Source: Aeromonas salmonicida subsp. salmonicida (GTDB lineage: Bacteria > Pseudomonadota > Gammaproteobacteria > Enterobacterales > Aeromonadaceae). From it: a stretch of 64,000 bases of DNA. Of the stretch, positions 8,292-18,096 are shown in pieces. Each line of letters starts with the position of its first letter. Within the stretch, counting starts at the first letter, position 1. The position numbers were made by a program, and so were the translations under genes. Below the pieces are notes generated by a model, which worked only from the letters and a program-made list of their open reading frames with translations, ran no database searches and was not told the DNA's origin. The DNA is taken from assembly GCF_001643305.1 (NCBI RefSeq), contig NZ_LSGW01000115.1, positions 16,497 through 80,496 on the forward strand, given 5' to 3'.

Positions 8292-9452
8292 ATGCAGTTG
8301 ACTCAGAGTGTGACACGTCAGGTGAAGCAGGCCATCATGGCCCAGCTTTATACTCACTCCTCATTCAGCCTGCCTTGCCTGGGCCTGCTGGCACTCGGCT
8401 GGAGCCTGCTGTTCCACGATTACCTGCCCGCTGGCGAGGCGCTCGGCTGGTTGGCACTGGTCTGCCTGCTGCTGCTGTGTCGTGGCTGGCACCTGCGCTG
8501 GCGTCAGTCCAGTCTGACGCAGACCCCCTTGCCAGTGCTGGAACGCGAGCTGTTCATCGGGGTCACCATTACCTCCATCATCTGGGCGCTCGGTGTGCTG
8601 CTCTACATGGACAAGCTGCCCGACACCTATCGTGCCGCCATGATGATGCTCTCCAGCCTGATCCTCACCGGCAGTGCCATCATGCTGTTTGGCAGCCGCC
8701 GCTCCCTCTATGGCGCCGTCTTGCCACTCGGGCTTGCCATGCTGTTCGAGCTGGGGGCCGGCAACGAGCAGGAGCGGATCGTCTCCTGCATGCTGGCAGG
8801 CTATCTGTTTGTCTTCTTGCCGACCCTGCTGCGCCGTCTGCGGCGGGATCAGGTCGCCTCCCTCTACCACCGCTTCTCCAACGCCGATCTGGTGGCCGAG
8901 TTGAAGCTGGTCTCCGAACACCTCAAACTCACTTCCCGGCTGGATGGTTTGACCGGCATCGCCAATCGTGCCCACCTGGACTATTGCCTCGAGCGGGCCT
9001 GGCGCCGCTGTCATCGCGCCCGGGCGCCCCTGTCGCTGGTGCTGGTGGATGTGGATTATTTCAAGCAATTCAATGATCTCTACGGTCATCAGCAGGGTGA
9101 CGAGTGTCTGCAACGGGTGGCTGCTCTGCTGGCCGAGGTGCAGCGCCGCGAGGATGATCTCGCCGCTCGTTACGGCGGGGAGGAGTTCGCTCTGTTGCTG
9201 CCCTGTACCAGCATGCAGGGGGCCTTGCAGATTGCCGAAAACGTGCGAATGGCCCTCAAGGATCTGGGTATCCCCCACCAGAAATCCCTGGTCTCTGGCC
9301 GGGTCAGTTGCAGCTTCGGGGTCGCCACTCTGGTGCCGGATCAGAGCGGCTCCATCGCAGAGCTTATCCAAAAAGCGGATGCGGCCCTCTATCAGGCCAA
9401 GCATAATGGGCGGGATCGTATCGAAGTAGCCTTGATGGGTAAGGTTGCCTGA
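8292..9452 (+). CDS. Membrane diguanylate cyclase (GGDEF)
   Basis: 386 residues. The first ~190 are hydrophobic, with about five or six predicted membrane segments, and resemble no sensor domain I can name. The C-terminal ~170 residues form a GGDEF domain: SRLDGLTGIANRAHLD entry, metal-binding DVDYFKQFND, and the active site RYGGEEFALLL. The inhibitory I-site RxxD is present (REDD, five residues before GGEEF), so product feedback is expected. It should make cyclic-di-GMP from GTP at the inner membrane. It appears to be a single gene. Confidence 0.92.
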   Translation: MQLTQSVTRQVKQAIMAQLYTHSSFSLPCLGLLALGWSLLFHDYLPAGEALGWLALVCLLLLCRGWHLRWRQSSLTQTPLPVLERELFIGVTITSIIWALGVLLYMDKLPDTYRAAMMMLSSLILTGSAIMLFGSRRSLYGAVLPLGLAMLFELGAGNEQERIVSCMLAGYLFVFLPTLLRRLRRDQVASLYHRFSNADLVAELKLVSEHLKLTSRLDGLTGIANRAHLDYCLERAWRRCHRARAPLSLVLVDVDYFKQFNDLYGHQQGDECLQRVAALLAEVQRREDDLAARYGGEEFALLLPCTSMQGALQIAENVRMALKDLGIPHQKSLVSGRVSCSFGVATLVPDQSGSIAELIQKADAALYQAKHNGRDRIEVALMGKVA

Positions 9453-9482
9453 GTTTCACATGACAGATTAAAGAGGTTGTCT

Positions 9483-9746
9483 ATGCAATGTCATCGTATC
9501 GAAGAGCTGCTGGAGTTGTTGCAGCCTGCCTGGATCAAGGAACAGGATCTCAGCCTGGTGCAGTTTGTTGCCAAACTGGCGGCGGAAGCTGGCTATGACG
9601 GCGCCTTGTCCGACCTGACCGACGACATGCTGATCTACCACCTCAAGATGCGGGAATCCGACAAGCAGGCGATGATCCCGGGTCTGGCCAAGGATCATGT
9701 GCCCGATTTCAAGGAAGCCCTGCTCAAGGCTCGCGGCATCAAGTGA
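9483..9746 (+). CDS. yihD: YihD family protein
   Basis: 87 residues matching E. coli YihD along its length: the [17 protein letters not shown] opening, the [16 protein letters not shown] centre and the [20 protein letters not shown] end. The function of this small DUF1040 protein is not known. The ATG at 9483 is preferred over an in-frame TTG six bases upstream because it follows the AGAGG-type RBS at proper spacing and matches the family start. E. coli yihD lies close to srkA and dsbA; the same neighbours follow here with ccoG inserted. Confidence 0.92.
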   Translation: MQCHRIEELLELLQPAWIKEQDLSLVQFVAKLAAEAGYDGALSDLTDDMLIYHLKMRESDKQAMIPGLAKDHVPDFKEALLKARGIK

Positions 9747-9901
9747 TCCCGGCTCGGTACAAACCGGGCTGAGTAGTTTCAAGAGAATCTCAACGAGAGG
9801 TGTATCGTCAACCGGCGATATGCCTTTTTTGTTGCTGAAAATTGCGACACGACTCGAACATTAGATACATCTTACCCACACAATTAGCAGGCTGTTTAAG
9901 A

Positions 9902-9907
9902 TATAAT
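9902..9907 (+). promoter_or_regulatory. Candidate -10 element upstream of ccoG
   Basis: A perfect TATAAT lies 36 bases upstream of the ccoG start, in an AT-rich stretch. No convincing -35 hexamer or FNR/ANR dyad is visible at the right distance. Only the -10 is called. Confidence 0.4.
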
Positions 9908-9942
9908 CCGCTCCATAACAAATAAGGGAGCTGTGTCTTGCA

Positions 9943-11394
<1,452 letters not shown>

Positions 11395-11454
11395 TGGGAA
11401 TAGTTGGTGCAACTGATTGGTTTGGAACGCCATTGAGCTTAGTGGTGATAGAAT

Positions 11455-11477
11455 GGGGCGCAACGGCGCCCCTTTTT
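11455..11477 (+). terminator. Rho-independent terminator after ccoG
   Basis: Perfect 7-bp stem GGGGCGC/GCGCCCC with loop AACG and five T residues. It lies only 13 bases before the preferred srkA start, so srkA must be transcribed from a promoter very close by or by read-through. Confidence 0.8.
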
Positions 11478-11490
11478 AATGGTGGATGAC

Positions 11491-12468
11491 ATGCGTTTCA
11501 ACTATTCCGACCTTACTCCCGACCTCATCATGGATGCGCTGGATCTCAGCGGTCTGCGACTCGACTCCGGCCTCATCGAGCTCAACAGTTACGAAAACCG
11601 GGTCTATCAGTTTCAGGACGAGGAGCGCCGCCGCTATGTGGTGAAGTTCTACCGTCCCGGTCGCTGGAGTCGCGCCCAGATCCTGGAAGAGCACGACTTT
11701 GCCGCCCGACTCAATGAGGCGGAGATCCCGGTCGCTGCGCCGCTCTCCTTCGCGGGCGAAACCTTGCTGGAGCATCAGGGCTACCCCTTTGCCATCTGGC
11801 AGAGCGTGGGTGGCCGCCAGTTCGAGGTGGACAACCTGGATCAGCTGGAGTGGGTGGGACGTTACCTTGGCCGGATTCACCAGATCGGTGCCAGCCGATC
11901 CTTCCATCACCGCGTCCGACTGGATGTGGAGAGCATGCTGCACGAACCGCGTGAGCTGCTGGCATCCGGTGAATGGCTGCCGAGCGGGCTGGCCAAGCAA
12001 TTCTTCGGTGTACTCGACGAGCTGATCAAGCACGTCTGCGATGCCATGACTCTGGATGTGGCACAGATCTCCCTGCACGGTGACTGTCATCCGGGCAATA
12101 TTCTGTGGCGTGATAGCCCCATGTTTGTCGATCTCGACGACTGCCGCACCGGCCCCGCTATCCAGGATCTCTGGATGATGCTGAGCGGCGAGCGCCACGA
12201 GCAGTTAATCCAGCTCGACACCCTGCTGGCCAGCTATGAGGAGTTCATGGAGTTCGACCCGCGCGAGCTGGCCTTGATTGAGCCGCTGCGGGCCATGCGC
12301 ATAGTTCACTATATGGCCTGGCTGGCACGGCGCTGGGACGACCCTGCGTTTCCCCGTCACTTCCCCTGGTTCAATACCGACCATTACTGGCGTCAGCAGA
12401 TTGCGACCCTGCATGATCAACTGGCCGCGCTCAAGGCGCCACCTTTGACCCTGATGCCAGGGTGGTGA
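11491..12468 (+). CDS. srkA: Stress response kinase A (YihE/RdoA)
   Basis: 325 residues from the preferred ATG at 11491 (GGTGG RBS five bases upstream); an in-frame ATG at 11479 adds four residues. It matches SrkA throughout: LNSYENRVYQFQDE, VVKFYRP (ATP-binding Lys), SLHGDCHPGNILWRD (catalytic loop) and FVDLDDCRTGPAIQD (metal-binding Asp). It is a Ser/Thr kinase of the phosphotransferase (APH) fold involved in Cpx-linked envelope stress survival, and is usually upstream of dsbA, as here. Its last ~60 bases are the first unit of a 103-bp tandem repeat that runs on after the stop codon. Confidence 0.95.
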   Translation: MRFNYSDLTPDLIMDALDLSGLRLDSGLIELNSYENRVYQFQDEERRRYVVKFYRPGRWSRAQILEEHDFAARLNEAEIPVAAPLSFAGETLLEHQGYPFAIWQSVGGRQFEVDNLDQLEWVGRYLGRIHQIGASRSFHHRVRLDVESMLHEPRELLASGEWLPSGLAKQFFGVLDELIKHVCDAMTLDVAQISLHGDCHPGNILWRDSPMFVDLDDCRTGPAIQDLWMMLSGERHEQLIQLDTLLASYEEFMEFDPRELALIEPLRAMRIVHYMAWLARRWDDPAFPRHFPWFNTDHYWRQQIATLHDQLAALKAPPLTLMPGW

Positions 12469-12784
12469 CATATCAGGAGTGCTGATCGGTGCCCGCAGAT
12501 CGCGATACCTGCCGCATGATCAACTAGCCGCGCTCAAGGCACCCCCTTTGACCCTGACGCCAGGGTGGTGACATATCAAGAGTGCTGATGGGTGCCCACA
12601 GCTCGCGATACCTGCCGCACGATCAACTGGCCGCGCTCAAGGCACCACCTTTGACCCTGACACCGGGGTGGTGAGCGAGGGCGCGTCGGCATAAGCCCAC
12701 AGCGATTGTCTGTCGATGACGCTCTCTGCCGTAGCGCCTGCTGGTGTGGCCCTTTGCCATTGACGTCTGAGTGGTGACGCAATA
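12411..12784 (+). repeat. 103-bp tandem repeat amplified from the srkA 3' end
   Basis: The srkA end, from GCATGATCAACTGGCCGCGC through the stop codon, recurs at 12514 and 12617 with few substitutions, a period of exactly 103 bases. A fourth, decayed copy is recognisable one further period on, where TTTGCCATTGACG...GTGGTGA (from 12753) aligns with TTTGACCCTGACA...GTGGTGA (from 12650). 103 is not a multiple of three and each copy retains the TGA, so no longer protein is made. The repeat fills most of the 377-base gap before dsbA. No other gene or obvious promoter is seen in it. Confidence 0.9.
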
Positions 12785-12845
12785 GGCTTGGCACTGCTTC
12801 GGTTCGCCGGGCGTGCCTCACAGTGATCCCTTAACAGGAAACGTC

Positions 12846-13454
12846 ATGAAAAAAGTACTATTTTTCCTCGCTGCCATGCTGATGATCCCCATGGTTCACG
12901 CCGCCCCCGAATTCAAGGAAGGCGTTAACTATGACGTGGTCAAACAGACAGGCAGTGCCCAGCCGGAAGTGGTGGAGTTTTTCTCCTACTACTGCCCGCA
13001 CTGCGCGACCTTCGAGCCGATCGTTGAACAGTTGAAAGCGGGGATGCCAGAAGGCGTTCCCCTCAAGAAGAACCCGGTGGCCTTCCTGGGCCGCGAGATG
13101 GGTCCGGAAATGCAGCGCGCCTATGCCCTGGCCAGCCTGCTGAATGTTGAAGCCAAGCTGACCCCGGCTATCTTCAACAAGATCCATACCCAACGCCAGT
13201 ATCCGCAGAGCCGCGCGGATGTGAAGCAGATCTTCCTGGATAACGGCGTGCCGGCTGAAGAGTTCGACGGTGCCGTCGACAGCTTCGCCGTATCCGGCAT
13301 GGTGTCCCAGTTTGATCGCAACACCGAGAGCTACAACATTCGCGGTGTGCCGGCCTTCCTGGTCAACGGCAAGTACATGGTTAAGATCGAATCCATTACT
13401 TCTCAGGAACAGTTCAGCCAGTTGGTGAATTTCCTGCTGGCCAAGAAAGACTGA
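12846..13454 (+). CDS. dsbA: Periplasmic thiol:disulfide oxidase DsbA
   Basis: 202 residues. It introduces disulfide bonds into exported proteins in the periplasm. The start MKKVLFFLAAMLMIPMVHA is a classical signal peptide; an in-frame ATG 33 bases upstream is rejected because it would bury the signal. The active site FFSYYCPHCATFEP has the DsbA-specific CPHC, and the cis-proline loop is RGVPAFLVNGKY. RBS ACAGGAAA. It follows srkA as in E. coli, but with a repeat-filled spacer between them. Confidence 0.97.
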   Translation: MKKVLFFLAAMLMIPMVHAAPEFKEGVNYDVVKQTGSAQPEVVEFFSYYCPHCATFEPIVEQLKAGMPEGVPLKKNPVAFLGREMGPEMQRAYALASLLNVEAKLTPAIFNKIHTQRQYPQSRADVKQIFLDNGVPAEEFDGAVDSFAVSGMVSQFDRNTESYNIRGVPAFLVNGKYMVKIESITSQEQFSQLVNFLLAKKD

Positions 13455-13476
13455 TCCCGCAGTAACCCATGAAAAA

Positions 13477-13506
13477 AGCCCGCCGGTGCAAACCGGCGGG
13501 CTTTTT
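13477..13506 (+). terminator. Rho-independent terminator of dsbA
   Basis: Perfect 11-bp stem AGCCCGCCGGT/ACCGGCGGGCT with a GCAA tetraloop and a T-rich tail. Confidence 0.9.
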
Positions 13507-13558
13507 GTTTATCGGGATTGGAGCCTGACCAGCTCAACGCCGGCTGCTTGCTCCCGAT

Positions 13559-15106
13559 TCAGATCTGGCAGTCTCGCTGGGAGGGGGCTGGGCGCGGCAA
13601 ACGGGAGCGGCGGCTGATCCCCTCAGCCAGCCAGACCAGCAGCAAGATGGCCAGGATCAGGGTGGCTGCCTGATCGTAACGGAACAGGCTGAGCGACACA
13701 TAGAGCTGCTGCCCCAGCCCCCCTGCGCCCACCACCCCGAGTATGGTAGCGGCCCTCAGGTTCATCTCGCCGCGATAGAGGCTGTAGGCCAGCCATTGGC
13801 GTGACACCAGTGGAAACAGCCCGTACCAGAAGCTGGCCGTGGGGCCGGAGCCGCTCAATTGCAAGGCGAGGCGAGGGGCCTGATCCGCGTTCTCCAGCGT
13901 CTCCACGAACAGCCGGGCCAGCACGCCCGTGGTGTGCAGGGTAAGCGCCAGTATGCCCGCCACCGGCCCCAGCCCGACCGCGATCACCAGCAGGCTGGCG
14001 AAGATGAGCTCCGGCACGGATCGCAGCAGGTTGAACAGCAGCCTCAGTGGCCAGCAGTGGCGGGCGAGACAGGCCAGCGGCAGGGCCAGCAGGGCGCTCA
14101 ACAGGGTACTCAGCAATGCCATCTGCACCGTATCGAGCAGGCCAAGGCCGACTGTTCGCAGAAAAGGCCCCGACCAGTCCGGTTGCAGAAACTCGCCGAT
14201 GAACCGGCCCAGCCCGCCGAAGGAAAAACTCAGCATGCGCCAGTCGAGCTGGTGGAGTGCCATGGCGCTGGCCAGCCCCAGGCAGGCAAGCAGTTGCAGG
14301 CCGGGGGAGCGGGTGTGGCGCAGCCAGGCGCTGAGGCCGTCGGCCAGGGTCACCAGCAGGATGAAGGCCAGCAGCAGGGTCACTACCTCACCACCGGCAA
14401 ACATGCGCAACGAGAGTTCGAGCTGCTGGCCGAGCCCGCCAGCACCGACGAAACCCATGATAACGGAGGCGCGCAGAGCACACTCCCAGCGATAGACGGT
14501 GTAGGAGAGCAGCTCCTGGCGCACCGCGGGCAGCACGCCGTACCAGAGCGCCTGCAGGCGGCCGCTGCCGCCGAGTAGCAGGGCGCGGGCCGGTTGCAGG
14601 GCGCCGCTCTCCATGATCTCGTTGTAGACCTTGGCCAGCATGCCGCCGTAGCTGACGGCGATGGCCAGGATGGCGGCCAGGGGCCCGAGCCCCGACAGAC
14701 GCACGAACAGCAGCGCCCAGATGAGCTCGGGCAGGCTGCGCAGCAGAATGGCGATGAGCCGGCTGAAGGCGCGCAAGGCGCCGCGCAGCGGGCTGGGGAT
14801 AGGCCCCAGCTCGGCCAGCGACAGGGCGCGGGAGCCGAGCAAGGCGAACGGAATGCCGAGCAGCAGGGCACCGGCCAGCCCCAGAGTCGCCACGGCCAGA
14901 CTCTGCAGGGTAGCGGTCAGGGTCAGGGCCAGAAAGTCCTGATCCAGGCGGGGTGGCCAGCTGGTGGCGAGAAAGTTGCCCATCTGCCGCCAGCTCTGAC
15001 CATCGAGCAGGCCCAGCCAGCCGTCGGCCTGCTGCCACAGGCTGTAGCCGACCAGGGCCAGCAGCCAAGGTAGGGGATGGTGCCAGCGGCTCATCAGCCG
15101 ACGCAC
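13559..15106 (-). CDS. phnE: Phosphonate/selenate-type ABC transporter permease, fused duplicate (PhnE-PhnE)
   Basis: 515 residues, about twice a single PhnE. Each half is a binding-protein-dependent permease domain and ends in the same signature: FVGAGGLGQQLELSL near residue 220 and VVGAGGLGQQLYVSL near residue 465. So this is an internal duplication producing both membrane subunits as one polypeptide. Each half also shows an EAA-type cytoplasmic loop. The gene overlaps phnC by 13 bases. Uptake of an anion at the inner membrane is expected. No phn C-P lyase genes are nearby, so the substrate is open. Confidence 0.85.
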   Translation of the reverse strand: MRRLMSRWHHPLPWLLALVGYSLWQQADGWLGLLDGQSWRQMGNFLATSWPPRLDQDFLALTLTATLQSLAVATLGLAGALLLGIPFALLGSRALSLAELGPIPSPLRGALRAFSRLIAILLRSLPELIWALLFVRLSGLGPLAAILAIAVSYGGMLAKVYNEIMESGALQPARALLLGGSGRLQALWYGVLPAVRQELLSYTVYRWECALRASVIMGFVGAGGLGQQLELSLRMFAGGEVVTLLLAFILLVTLADGLSAWLRHTRSPGLQLLACLGLASAMALHQLDWRMLSFSFGGLGRFIGEFLQPDWSGPFLRTVGLGLLDTVQMALLSTLLSALLALPLACLARHCWPLRLLFNLLRSVPELIFASLLVIAVGLGPVAGILALTLHTTGVLARLFVETLENADQAPRLALQLSGSGPTASFWYGLFPLVSRQWLAYSLYRGEMNLRAATILGVVGAGGLGQQLYVSLSLFRYDQAATLILAILLLVWLAEGISRRSRLPRPAPSQRDCQI

Positions 15107-15855
15107 GGCAGTGCCTCCTGGTCACCGGCGTAGAGGGCGCCCAGCATGGCCGGGGTGACGGCGGTGGCGGGGCAGTCGAACTGCACCCGTCCCTCGCGCA
15201 GGCCTATGATGCGGGGGAAGCGCTCAAGGGCCAGTTCGACCGCGTGCAGGCTGGCGATGAGCGTGCTGCCGTGCGTGCGGGCTTGCGCCAGCAGGGCATC
15301 CAGGCTGCTTTGGGCGAGTACGGGGTCGAGGGCGGAGACGGGTTCATCGGCCAGCATCAGGTCCGGCTGCTGATAGAGCACCCGGGCTATGCCGACTCGC
15401 TGCAACTGGCCACCGGAGAGCTCGCCGCAGCGCTGCTGCCACTTGTCGGCGAGGCCGAGGCGGGCCAGTTCGGCCCGAGCACCGTCCGGATCGCAGGGGC
15501 GCAGCAGCGAGAGCAGGGCGCGAACGAGGGACCACTGGCCGAGTCTGCCAGCCAGCACGGCAGTCACCACCGGCTGGGAGGCGGGCAGCGGAGGCTGCTG
15601 CCAGACCATGCCGATCCGGCTGCGCAGCCGCTGGCGGGCCCGGGTGGAGAGGGCCCAGGGATCTTCCCCCCACAGGGAGAGTGCCAGCTCACCGCGCAGC
15701 TCTGTACCGATCAGCCGCAGCAGGCTGGTCTTGCCCGCGCCGCTCGGTCCTATGATGGCGACGCACTCCCCCGCCTCGATCTGCAAGCGAAGCGGATGCA
15801 GGATGCGACTCTCGCCGAGCCGCAGCCCTGCTCCATTCAGCGCAACGGCGATCAC
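15094..15855 (-). CDS. phnC: ABC transporter ATP-binding protein (PhnC-like)
   Basis: 253 residues with a full ATPase set: Walker A GPSGAGKTSLL, signature LSGGQLQRVGIARVL, Walker B LMLADEPVSALDP and the switch His in LIASLHAVELAL. The length and domain pattern match the PhnC family. It overlaps the upstream binding-protein gene by 4 bases and the downstream permease by 13, so the three are one operon. Confidence 0.88.
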   Translation of the reverse strand: MIAVALNGAGLRLGESRILHPLRLQIEAGECVAIIGPSGAGKTSLLRLIGTELRGELALSLWGEDPWALSTRARQRLRSRIGMVWQQPPLPASQPVVTAVLAGRLGQWSLVRALLSLLRPCDPDGARAELARLGLADKWQQRCGELSGGQLQRVGIARVLYQQPDLMLADEPVSALDPVLAQSSLDALLAQARTHGSTLIASLHAVELALERFPRIIGLREGRVQFDCPATAVTPAMLGALYAGDQEALPCVG

Positions 15856-16697
15856 TTCAGCAGACCGGCCTGGGTCGCGGCCGCTTCTATGCCCTGGTAG
15901 TTCTCGGGCTTGGTTTCGATGAAACGGCTGGCCCGTTGCAGCTTGAGGATCTCGGCCTGGGCCGGGACGGCAGGATCCAGGCTGAGGAAGGCCTGCTTGA
16001 TTTTCTCCTGCAGCGCCGGATCCAGGTCGCCGCGCACCGTCCAGTTGTAATCAAAGTAGGTCGGCGTGGTCCAGATCACCTTCACCTTGGCGGTATCGAC
16101 CTTGCCCTCTTCCACCAGCTTGTCCCACACGGAGGCGTTGAGCGCACCGGCCGGCACCTTGCCGGAGGCGACCCAGGCAACGGTGGCGTCGTGAGCGCCG
16201 GAGAAGGCGACATGTGCGAAGTCACGTTCCGGATTGATGCCCTGCTCGGCCAGGAAGTGGCGCGGCATCAGGTGACCCGAGGTGGAGGAGGGGGAGCCGA
16301 AGGCGAAGTCCTTGCCCCTGGTGTCGGCCAGGGTCTTGATGCCGCTGTCGGCATTGGCGATGAATTTGGAGGTGAACTGGGCATCCTCCTGGCGTTGGAC
16401 CAGCGGCACTACCTTGTCGGCCCTACGATGGGCCTGCACATAAGTGAAACCCCCGAGCCAGGCCATGTCGAGTTTGCCGGCAGCCAGCGCCTCGACCACG
16501 GCGGCGTAATCGTTGACCGGTACGAACACCACCTCGCGCCCCGTCTTCTCGGCCAGATATTCTCCCAGCGGGGCGAACTTGCGCTGCAACTCGGTGGGGG
16601 CTTCGTCCGGGATGGCGGATACCCGCAGCGGTTCGGCGGCAGTGGCGCCTAGGCTGGCCAGCAGTGTGGTGAGGGCAAATATCCATTTAGAGGTCAT
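15852..16697 (-). CDS. Periplasmic substrate-binding protein, phosphonate/putative selenate ABC transporter (PhnD-like)
   Basis: 281 residues from the ATG at 16697, which gives a clean signal peptide (TSKWIFALTTLLASLGATAA, cleavage before AEPLRV). The mature protein has the PhnD-type opening AIPDEAPTELQRKFAPLGEYL and the DMAWLGGFTYVQA and FGSPSSTSGHLMPRHFL ligand-site segments. Proteins of this subgroup are annotated as putative selenate binding proteins rather than true phosphonate binders. I cannot decide the ligand from sequence. First gene of the three-gene transporter operon. Confidence 0.82.
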   Translation of the reverse strand: MTSKWIFALTTLLASLGATAAEPLRVSAIPDEAPTELQRKFAPLGEYLAEKTGREVVFVPVNDYAAVVEALAAGKLDMAWLGGFTYVQAHRRADKVVPLVQRQEDAQFTSKFIANADSGIKTLADTRGKDFAFGSPSSTSGHLMPRHFLAEQGINPERDFAHVAFSGAHDATVAWVASGKVPAGALNASVWDKLVEEGKVDTAKVKVIWTTPTYFDYNWTVRGDLDPALQEKIKQAFLSLDPAVPAQAEILKLQRASRFIETKPENYQGIEAAATQAGLLK

Positions 16698-16731
16698 GGG
16701 CAGTTCCTTGTGGTCTGTCGTTCGGGCAAGA

Positions 16732-16759
16732 GAAAGGCCCGACACCAGTCGGACCTTTC
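16732..16759 (-). terminator. Hairpin between pncB and the ABC transporter (probable pncB terminator)
   Basis: A 12-bp near-perfect stem, GAAAGGCCCGAC/GTCGGACCTTTC with loop ACCA, lies 63 bases after the pncB stop on the minus strand. It is followed on that strand by a T/C-rich tract rather than a pure T-run. It is likely a moderate terminator separating NAD salvage from the transporter operon. Confidence 0.55.
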
Positions 16760-16821
16760 AAGAGGGTCATGGTAGGGGGCCACCGGCGCTCTGCGCAAGA
16801 TGGGCTCCTCAAAAAGGCACG

Positions 16822-18000
16822 TTACACCCCGACGTGGAAGGCCTGCTTGAGGTTGCGGATGAAGTCCGCATCCCGGCACAGGGTCTTGCCCGGGCTGTCG
16901 GAGATCTTGGCGACCGGGCCGCCGTTGCACTCCATCAGCTTGAAGACGATGTTCATGGGGCTGACACCGGGCAGATCGCAGGTGAGCTTGGTGCCGATGC
17001 CGAAGCTGGTGTTGATGCGGCCACGGAAGTGGCGGAACAGCTGCACCGCCTTGTCGAGGTTGAGCCCATCGGAGAAGACCAGCGTCTTGTCGGTGGGGTC
17101 TATGCCGAGGCGCTGGTAGTGGCTGATGGCCTTCTCGCCCCACATAACAGGGTCGCCGGAGTCGTGGCGCAGACCCTGATAACGGCTGGCCAGCTCAAAG
17201 TCAAAATCACGCAGGAAGGCGTCCATGGTGATGCAGTCGGTCAGGGCAATGCCGAGGTGGTTGGTGAATTCGTCCAGCCAGCTGGTGAGGGCGGCGCGTT
17301 GGCTGTGCTCGAGCGGGAAGCCGAGCTGCTGGTGAGCCTGGAACCACTCGTGGGCCTGGGTGCCCACGGCAGGTAGTTGGTACTTTTGGGCCAGCAGGTA
17401 GTTGCTGGTGCCGCGAAATGCCGGCAGCCGCTCCTTGAGACGGCCCACTACCGCATCCTGCACCGCATGGGAGAAGCGGCGACGGGTACCGAAGTCGATG
17501 AGGTTGAACTCGCTCATCTCTTCCGGGCTGAGGTCCTGTTCCAGCTTGTCGATCTTCTGATCGAGCCGATCCAGCGCCTGGTTGACGCCAAACTGGGGAT
17601 AGCGGAAGCGGTTGCGCATCTCGCTGATGATGGCGAGCACAGGGATTTCCCACAGGATCACATCCTGCCAGGGTCCCTCGACCCGCACATTGATGCGGCC
17701 ATCCTGCTCGAATACCTGCAGCAGGGAGGCATCGAGGGGCTTGCGGCGCAGGTGATCCAGGTAGTCGGCGGTGAAGAAGGGGCGCTCGGCCAGAAAATTC
17801 AGTTCCGGCCTGGTCAGCCGCAGGGAGCCGGCGAGACGCAGTTGCTCCTCTATCTGGCCCATCATGGGCAACAGATCTTCTTCGTTGCGGCTGTGGAATT
17901 CGGCCACCACCTCGGCATCAGGATAGCGGTGGAACACCGCCTGCTGCATATGCAGCTTGTAGGCATCGGTATCGAGCAGACTGGTGAGGATCGGCGGCAT
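16822..18000 (-). CDS. pncB: Nicotinate phosphoribosyltransferase
   Basis: 392 residues from ATG 18000. It makes nicotinate mononucleotide from nicotinate, PRPP and ATP in NAD salvage. The start SLLDTDAYKLHMQQAVFHRY is the family N-terminus, and the central IDFGTRRRFSHAVQ and LGTKLTCD-type phosphate-site stretch (FGIGTKLTCDLPG) are hallmarks. An 18-codon upstream extension is rejected as not conserved. The start codon is reached by a TGA-T-ATG junction with a small upstream ORF that duplicates the beginning of this same gene. It lies in one transcription unit with pncA, presumably under NrtR. Confidence 0.95.
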   Translation of the reverse strand: MPPILTSLLDTDAYKLHMQQAVFHRYPDAEVVAEFHSRNEEDLLPMMGQIEEQLRLAGSLRLTRPELNFLAERPFFTADYLDHLRRKPLDASLLQVFEQDGRINVRVEGPWQDVILWEIPVLAIISEMRNRFRYPQFGVNQALDRLDQKIDKLEQDLSPEEMSEFNLIDFGTRRRFSHAVQDAVVGRLKERLPAFRGTSNYLLAQKYQLPAVGTQAHEWFQAHQQLGFPLEHSQRAALTSWLDEFTNHLGIALTDCITMDAFLRDFDFELASRYQGLRHDSGDPVMWGEKAISHYQRLGIDPTDKTLVFSDGLNLDKAVQLFRHFRGRINTSFGIGTKLTCDLPGVSPMNIVFKLMECNGGPVAKISDSPGKTLCRDADFIRNLKQAFHVGV

Positions 18001-18096
18001 ATCAGGCTCCCCGCAGGCGGGCGAATGCCGGCCACATGTGTAGATTGCAGGCACCGGTATCGGGCAGGCTGGTGAGAATCGGCGGCATATCAGGCA
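17961..18096. repeat. 88-bp-period direct repeat at the pncA/pncB junction
   Basis: The segment AGGCATCGGTATCGAGCAGA through ATATCAGGC (17961-18007) recurs at 18049-18096 with only a few changes. The copies are offset by 88 bases (CAT of the start codons at 17998 and 18086). It duplicates the 5' end of pncB plus the preceding stop-start junction. Confidence 0.85.
18002..18088 (-). CDS. Small leader ORF derived from a duplicated pncB start (28 codons)
   Basis: An 88-bp direct duplication places a second copy of the pncB beginning between pncA and pncB. Read on the minus strand it starts MPPILTSLPDTGACNLHM, compared with MPPILTSLLDTDAYKLHM in pncB. It ends at a TGA one base before the real pncB ATG. 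The same TGA-T-ATG junction joins the pncA stop to this ORF. It is therefore placed for translational coupling pncA > leader > pncB. Whether the peptide does anything is unknown; it may be a harmless duplication scar. Confidence 0.45.
   Translation of the reverse strand: MPPILTSLPDTGACNLHMWPAFARLRGA

Noticed and set aside
8270..9076. 268-codon frame overlapping the diguanylate cyclase
   Set aside because: Shadow frame of the GGDEF gene; composition is Arg/Pro/Gly-rich and the GGDEF frame has clear motifs.
9841..9907. FNR/ANR box upstream of ccoG
   Set aside because: Searched for TTGAT-N4-ATCAA because cbb3 accessory genes are often oxygen-regulated; no adequate dyad found.
12411..12784. CRISPR array at the 103-bp repeats
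   Set aside because: Units are contiguous with no variable spacers, too long, and derived from the srkA coding end; no cas genes present.
13859..15073. Plus-strand frames of 239 and 159 codons opposite phnE
   Set aside because: Gln/Gly/Ala-rich antisense shadows of the permease; no start signals.
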